Shown in pieces: positions 59,085-64,000 of a stretch of DNA of 64,000 nt; positions within the stretch are counted from its first letter, which is position 1, and each line of letters opens with the position of its first letter. This DNA is from Fragum whitleyi (lineage: Eukaryota; Mollusca; Bivalvia; Cardiida; Cardiidae). The DNA is taken from assembly GCA_948146395.1 (NCBI GenBank), contig OX411544.1, forward strand, positions 58,767,642 to 58,831,641. The letters run 5' to 3'. Made by a program: the position numbers and the translations under genes. The notes beneath the pieces are model-generated. The model searched no databases. It was not told the origin of the DNA and worked only from the letters and a program-made list of their open reading frames with translations.

Positions 59085-61200
59085 CGTGAAGTTGGCAGCC
59101 TAGCAGCCTAGCAGCCTAGCAGAGTGAAGTTGGCAGCCTAGCAGCCTAGCAGCCTAGCAGACTGAAATTTTTTTTATCAAATTTATTGATATATAACACT
59201 AGTATTAAACACTAGAAGTCACTTCAAACCGTAAACACTGAATTTCTAGTGAATGTAGAACTGTTCCGGATAAACCACGTTATTCAACTTTTCCGACCAA
59301 AATGTCCCGAAAATTGCCCGCAACATATCAATCTCGCCCTAACAAATATGAGAACTTTAATCTTTTGATTAAAAAAAACGAAAGTGGTCGTTTGAGGATG
59401 CTACGCTGCTAGACTGCTGGAAATGTGAAGTTGGCAGTCTGGCAGCCTAGCAGCCTAGCAGAGTGAAGTTGGCAGCCTAGCAGCCTAGCAGTCTGAAATT
59501 TTTTTTATCAAATTTTTGATATGTAACACTAGTATTAAACACTAGAAATCACGTCAAACCGAAAACACTGAAATTCTAGTGAATGTAGAACTGTTCCGGA
59601 TAAATCACGTTATTCAACTTTTCCGACCAAAATGTCCCGAAAATTGCCCGCAACATATCAATCTCGCCCTAACAAATATAAGAACTTTAGTCTTTTGATA
59701 AAAAACGATAGTGGTCGTTTGAGGATGCTACGCTGCTAGACTGCCGGAAATGTGAAGTTGGCAGTCTGGCAGCCTAGCAGCCTAGCAGAGTGAAGTTGGC
59801 AGCCTAGCAGCCTAGCAGACTAAAAATTTTTTTTATCAAATTTATTGATATATAACCCTAGTATTAAACACTAGAAGTCACTTCAAACCGTAAACACTGA
59901 AATTCTAGTGAATGTAGAACTGTTCCGGATATATCACGTTATTCAACTTTTCCGACCAAAATGTCCCGAAAATTGCCCGCAACATATCAATATCGCCCTA
60001 ACAAATATAAGAACTTTAATCTTTTGATCAAAAAACGATAGTGGTCGTTTGAGGATGCTACGCTGCTAGACTGCTGGAAATGTGAAGTTGGCAGTCTGGC
60101 AGCCTAGCAGCCTAGCAGAGTGAAGTTGGCAGCCTAGCAGCCTAGCAGACTAAAAATTTTTTTTTATCAAATTTATTGATATATAACCCTAGTATTAAAC
60201 ACTAGAAGTCACTTCAAACCGTAAACACTGAAATTCTAGTGAATGTAGAACTGTTCCGGATATATCACGTTATTCAACTTTTCCGACCAAAATGTCCCGA
60301 AAATTGCCCGCAACATATCAATATCGCCCTAACAAATATAAGAACTTTAATCTTTTGATCAAAAAACGATAGTGGTCGTTTGAGGATGCTACGCTGCTAG
60401 ACTGCTGGAAATGTGAAGTTGGCAGTCTGGCAGCCTAGCAGCCTAGCAGAGTGAAGTTGGCAGCCTAGCAGCCTAGCAGCCTAGCAGACTGAAATTTTTT
60501 TTATCAAAATTATTGATATCTAACACCAGTATTGAATACTAGAAGTCACTTCAAAACGTAAACACTAAAATTCTAGTGAATGTAGATTTGTTCCGGATAT
60601 ATCACGTTATTCAACTTTTCCGACCAAAATGTCCGGAAAACTGCCCGCAACATATCAATCTCGCCCTAACAAATATGAGAACTTTAGTCTTTTGATAAAA
60701 AAAACGAAAGTGGTCATTTTAGTATGCTACGCCGCTAGACTGCTGAAAATATGAAGTTGGCAGTCTGGCAGCCTAGCAGCCTAGCAGCCTAGCAGAGTGA
60801 AGTTGGCAGCCTAGCAGCCTAGCAGACTGAATTTTTTTTATCAAATTTATTGATATATAACACTAGTATTAAACACTGGAAGTCACTTCAAACCGAAAAC
60901 ACTGAAATTCTAGTGAATGTAGAACTGTCCCGGATAAATCACGTTATTCAACTTTTCCGACAAAAATGTCCCGAACATTGCCCGCAACATATCAATCTCG
61001 CCCTAACAAATATAAGAACTTTAATCTTTTGATCAAATGTGAAGTTGGCAGTCTGGCAGCCTAGCAGCCTAGCAGCCTAGCAGAGTGAAGTTGGCAGCCT
61101 AGCAGCCTAGCAGCCTAGCAGACTGAATTTTTTTATCAAATTTATTGATATATAACACTAGTATTGAGCACTAGAAGTCACCTCAAACCGAAAACACTGA
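59085..61200. repeat. ~330-bp satellite, about six units, with 9-bp sub-repeats
   Basis: Unit marker GTGAAGTTGGCAGTCTGG recurs near 59426, 59752, 60085, 60415, 60752 and 61038. Each unit holds CAGCCTAGC repeats in varying number, CACTAGTATTAAACACTAGA, GAACTGTTCCGGATA, ATTCAACTTTTCCGACC and TGCTACGCTGCTAGACTGC. The last unit is shortened. Spacing is regular to within a few bases. Confidence 0.93.
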
Positions 61201-61202
61201 AA

Positions 61203-61370
61203 ACGTTCACATTGAAAGCTGTCAGTACCCTCATTGGTTCAGAATAACAGTATGATCGCGAACGCTTCACTCTTAGATACGCTTCGCTTTGTTATGGAGT
61301 GTATAATTTCTGATGCGTTTGCAGATGCCTTTTTTCCTGAGCATTGGACAGGTCACAGGACTATCGCGTA
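61203..61370. repeat. ~170-bp duplicated segment, copy 1
   Basis: GAAAGCTGTCAGTACCCTCA, GATCGCGAACGCTTCACTCT, TTTTCCTGAGCATTGGACAG GTCACAGGACT. About 95% like 61928-62093, same orientation. Confidence 0.85.
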
Positions 61371-61927
61371 GGCGCCTTCTATTTTTCATTTTTCGATTAG
61401 AAAGAATACAACGCTAGCGTTGTACCAGTCTTTTTATCGCCTGCGAAGCGAAATGCCGACGACTGGTCGCCAAAATCTGACGGGAAAAGGACAAGAAAAT
61501 ATAGACATATGAGAAAAAGAATAAAAAGAAGATGGTCGGGGGATTCAGTCGCTAACTAGATCGTTAAATTTCAATTTTAGTTAAATTTTATCGACACGTC
61601 AACGATCTAAGAGAAATCCTATGTATCGTTGATTTGTCACATTTGTCACAAACTTCTTGTAGAACGTTGCCGACTGCTTTTCGAAATAGGACGGTGAGGC
61701 CCTCGCTACATCGAACAATCTGACGAACATGCATGATATCTGTTAAGAAAAGTATTGGTATTTGTGATATTAAATCATATCTAAAATATTACCTTGTTTT
61801 ATTCAAAATAGTTTTATTCGACTGAAATGATAATTTAATAAATTAAGATTTAGATGTAGTTGAGAAATTTTTATTACCTTGTAACGTGTTGGTAAACGTT
61901 GACAGTAGGTTCAGGGCAACTTGCTAG

Positions 61928-62095
61928 AAAACTGTTCATATTGAAAGCTGTCAGTACCCTCATTGGTTTAGAATAACAGTATGATCGCGAACGCTTCACT
62001 CTTACATACGCTTCGCTTTGTTGTGGAGTGTACAATTTCTGATGGGCTTGCAGATGCCTTTTTTCCTGAGCATTGGACAGGTCACAGGACTTGGA
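61928..62095. repeat. ~170-bp duplicated segment, copy 2
   Basis: Direct repeat of 61203-61370, about 725 bases away. A short minus-strand open frame runs through it (61874-62143) but has no recognised domain. Confidence 0.85.
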
Positions 62096-62143
62096 TGCTA
62101 AAGACGTTGCTAGTATTTCGTGCGAACATGTCCTAGCCACCAA

Positions 62144-63034
62144 TTATTGTGTTGTATCTGTCTAATTTGTCCAAATTTAAATATCTCGGTAATACTTACA
62201 ATTTGCTGTAAACTTGGAAATGCTTTCGCGCGTTTAAATTTACAATCGTCTTTCGCGGGGTGGTTAGCTTCACTGACTTATAAACGCTGCGAACAAACAG
62301 CCGGTTATTAATCACTTAAATTGCAATGAAAGTTAAATCTTAAAAAACCCACAAAATATATTTTCAAGTTCCTAAGCGATATAAATTGTTAGAATGGACA
62401 AGATTTCTAAGTTTCCCTGAATTTCAAACTCAATTGATTATTTACTTGTGTGCTTAATAAGACAAAAATATATTTATTTTCGCAAATAATCTCATACGCA
62501 GAGTCTTAGTGTGAAATTAACAATATATTATATCGCAAGCTGAAATCGAGATTTATTCACATATCATTTACGGCGATTGGCAAGTCAAAATGAATTTATA
62601 AGTGCATAATACGAGATTAAATCCATTTCACCTAGATCTATTGAAATCAAACCTTTCTTATTATAAAATAAAACGCCACAAATAGAACCGTGTGCAGGAA
62701 AACCTGAGCATTCCTTGACGCGAAAATTTCCCTGTTCTACACTACACTATTCTTTGTATGGACTTTTTACGATATATATTTTAGCAAATAAAGCTGTGAG
62801 GGTGTTTGAGAGACTTTTGAAAAAAAAAGAAATGCTTTACAAATAGGGTACAATCATTTCAAAATACTGTGTTTCTTGCTCTTTGATTCGTTATAATTTC
62901 CCTTTAAATCTATAAGTTTTGTCATAATTTCTCCTATTTTACCTATTTTACTTCTTTTTATTGAAATGTAATAAATAAACTGCTATTCATCAAACTGTAA
63001 GTTGTGAGGACCATTATTGGTACTTATCAAAAGG
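62144..63034. other. AT-rich, no gene seen
   Basis: No repeat or frame recognised. Confidence 0.5.
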
Positions 63035-63158
63035 GGCACGGACAAAAGCCCACTAGGACAAAAGCCCCCTTGGGACGAAAGCCCCCATGGAGAAAAGCCC
63101 CATCGGACAAAAGCCACATGCCCTTAACTGAAAAGTGGACAAAAGCCACATGGACATA
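63035..63158 (+). repeat. Short tandem repeat GGACAAAAGCC
   Basis: Seven diverged units of about 15-17 bases: GGACAAAAGCCCACTA, GGACAAAAGCCCCCTTG, GGACGAAAGCCCCCATG and others, followed by a TGTGTG stretch. Confidence 0.8.
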
Positions 63159-63630
63159 AAAAAAATTGTGTGTATGTGTGTGTGATTTTTCAGAAAAAAG
63201 TCTTAAAAAGGTACAGACTTTTTTAAGAATTTGTGAATATTAATTTGTTTATTCTTCAAGGAAATGAATATTCAAGTAATTTTAAATGGAATGAAATTAA
63301 ATATTTTCGGTGGGTGTAAAAATATTCTTATGTGTATAATTATCCGTGAAAAGATGACTTGTAAATAATCTCCATTTGGTTTTCTATTTCATAATTGACT
63401 TACAAAAAGTGATAATAAAAAGATCATAAATGGTATGAAAAGACAAAAATATACTGTTTTCAAAATAAATATTGTCAACACCTTCTAAATTGCAAAGTAC
63501 ATGTATAGTTATACTTGTGCTCTTGAAGGTGTGAAATAAGTCAATAAGAAATATTGATTTTATAAATGTTTCAATGATCTCAAAATTCTCAAATGTGTGA
63601 ATTTTTAAACAAATTTTTGCATATAAGACA

Positions 63631-64000
63631 AGCCGTTTAACGGGTCTCGAGCGGCGATTTAGGACGGCTCAGTAGCGGTTGTAAGGCAGGCAGTGGGTCG
63701 CTCGAGCCGAGGCGAAGTATTCACGGGAGTGAGACACTCGATGCAGGGCTCGAACCAATGAACCGATTCCTATTTTGCAGGTACCGTCGTGTAGCCCTAT
63801 TCAAGCGCTACAATCGTTGTGAGTTTGGTTGGGCTGCGGCGAATTGCGTTGGAGCTACAGCGAGTCGCGCTGGAATCGTGCCTCGACGCGATCGAGCCGT
63901 GAATTTAGCGGGAGAGCGATTACAGCTCGGCTCTTGAAGCGGAGTTTTGCTCCGAGAGTCGGGAATCTGCCACGCATCGCGGTGGATCGCTAAGCCGTTT
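63631..64000. repeat. GC-rich block, possible satellite monomer at the window edge
   Basis: Composition jumps to well above the surrounding AT-rich DNA. AAGCCGTTT occurs at the start (63629-63637) and again as the last bases of the window, about 362 bases later, suggesting the start of a second unit. Internal near-repeats of GAGC and CGAGCC. No coding frame. Confidence 0.4.

Noticed and set aside
61640..61760. Candidate N-terminal channel exon upstream of TM1
   Set aside because: No HG motif and no phase-2 donor leading into the TM1 exon.

Overview
The window looks like nuclear DNA of a mollusc, most likely a bivalve. It is AT-rich, has introns with GT-AG borders, and is crowded with short inverted-repeat elements, tRNA-headed SINEs, a LINE, a Penelope-like element and satellites. 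There are no bacterial-style operons, CRISPR arrays or rRNA genes. The organism call is inference from gene and repeat style; no species can be named from the sequence alone.

I can support one host gene. It is on the minus strand, about 21.7-56.8 kb, and I assembled it from eight exons whose splice phases all agree: 56589-56756, 41832-41996, 40041-40156, 36193-36374, 34912-35065, 25859-27380, 23552-23643 and 21726-21853 (stop TAA). It encodes about 841 residues of a DEG/ENaC (ASIC/degenerin-type) sodium channel, from TM1 through the cysteine-rich ectodomain to TM2 with its G-A-S filter. The N-terminal exon or exons (cytoplasmic HG-motif region) were not found and may lie beyond 64000. The striking feature is one 1.5-kb exon that adds about 465 helical, heavily glycosylatable residues between the CGCPVPC motif and the pre-TM2 strand, where ASIC-type channels have only about 20-30.

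The introns and flanks are mostly mobile DNA. An apparently intact Penelope-like element ORF (765 aa, RT plus GIY-YIG) lies in sense orientation in the 7.5-kb intron. A nearly complete but damaged LINE (ORF1 and ORF2) lies antisense in the 14.6-kb intron, followed by a long GA microsatellite and a 200-base assembly gap.

Small inverted-repeat elements fall into at least eight families, called A-I here (local labels only; E is a shared hairpin module). Family A has at least ten copies or fragments. Elements often sit inside one another and run to within 15-30 bases of splice donors.

Other large structures are a 4.5-kb fold-back element with arms of four ~345-bp repeats (4.1-8.6 kb), a pearl/HINE-like element with ~155-bp tandem repeats (24.5-25.6 kb), a head-to-head pair of decamer arrays (38.4-39.3 kb), a ~330-bp satellite with internal 9-bp repeats (59.1-61.2 kb), a separated 170-bp duplication (61.2 and 61.9 kb), and a GC-rich block at the right edge. 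The remaining stretches are AT-rich with no gene I can support.
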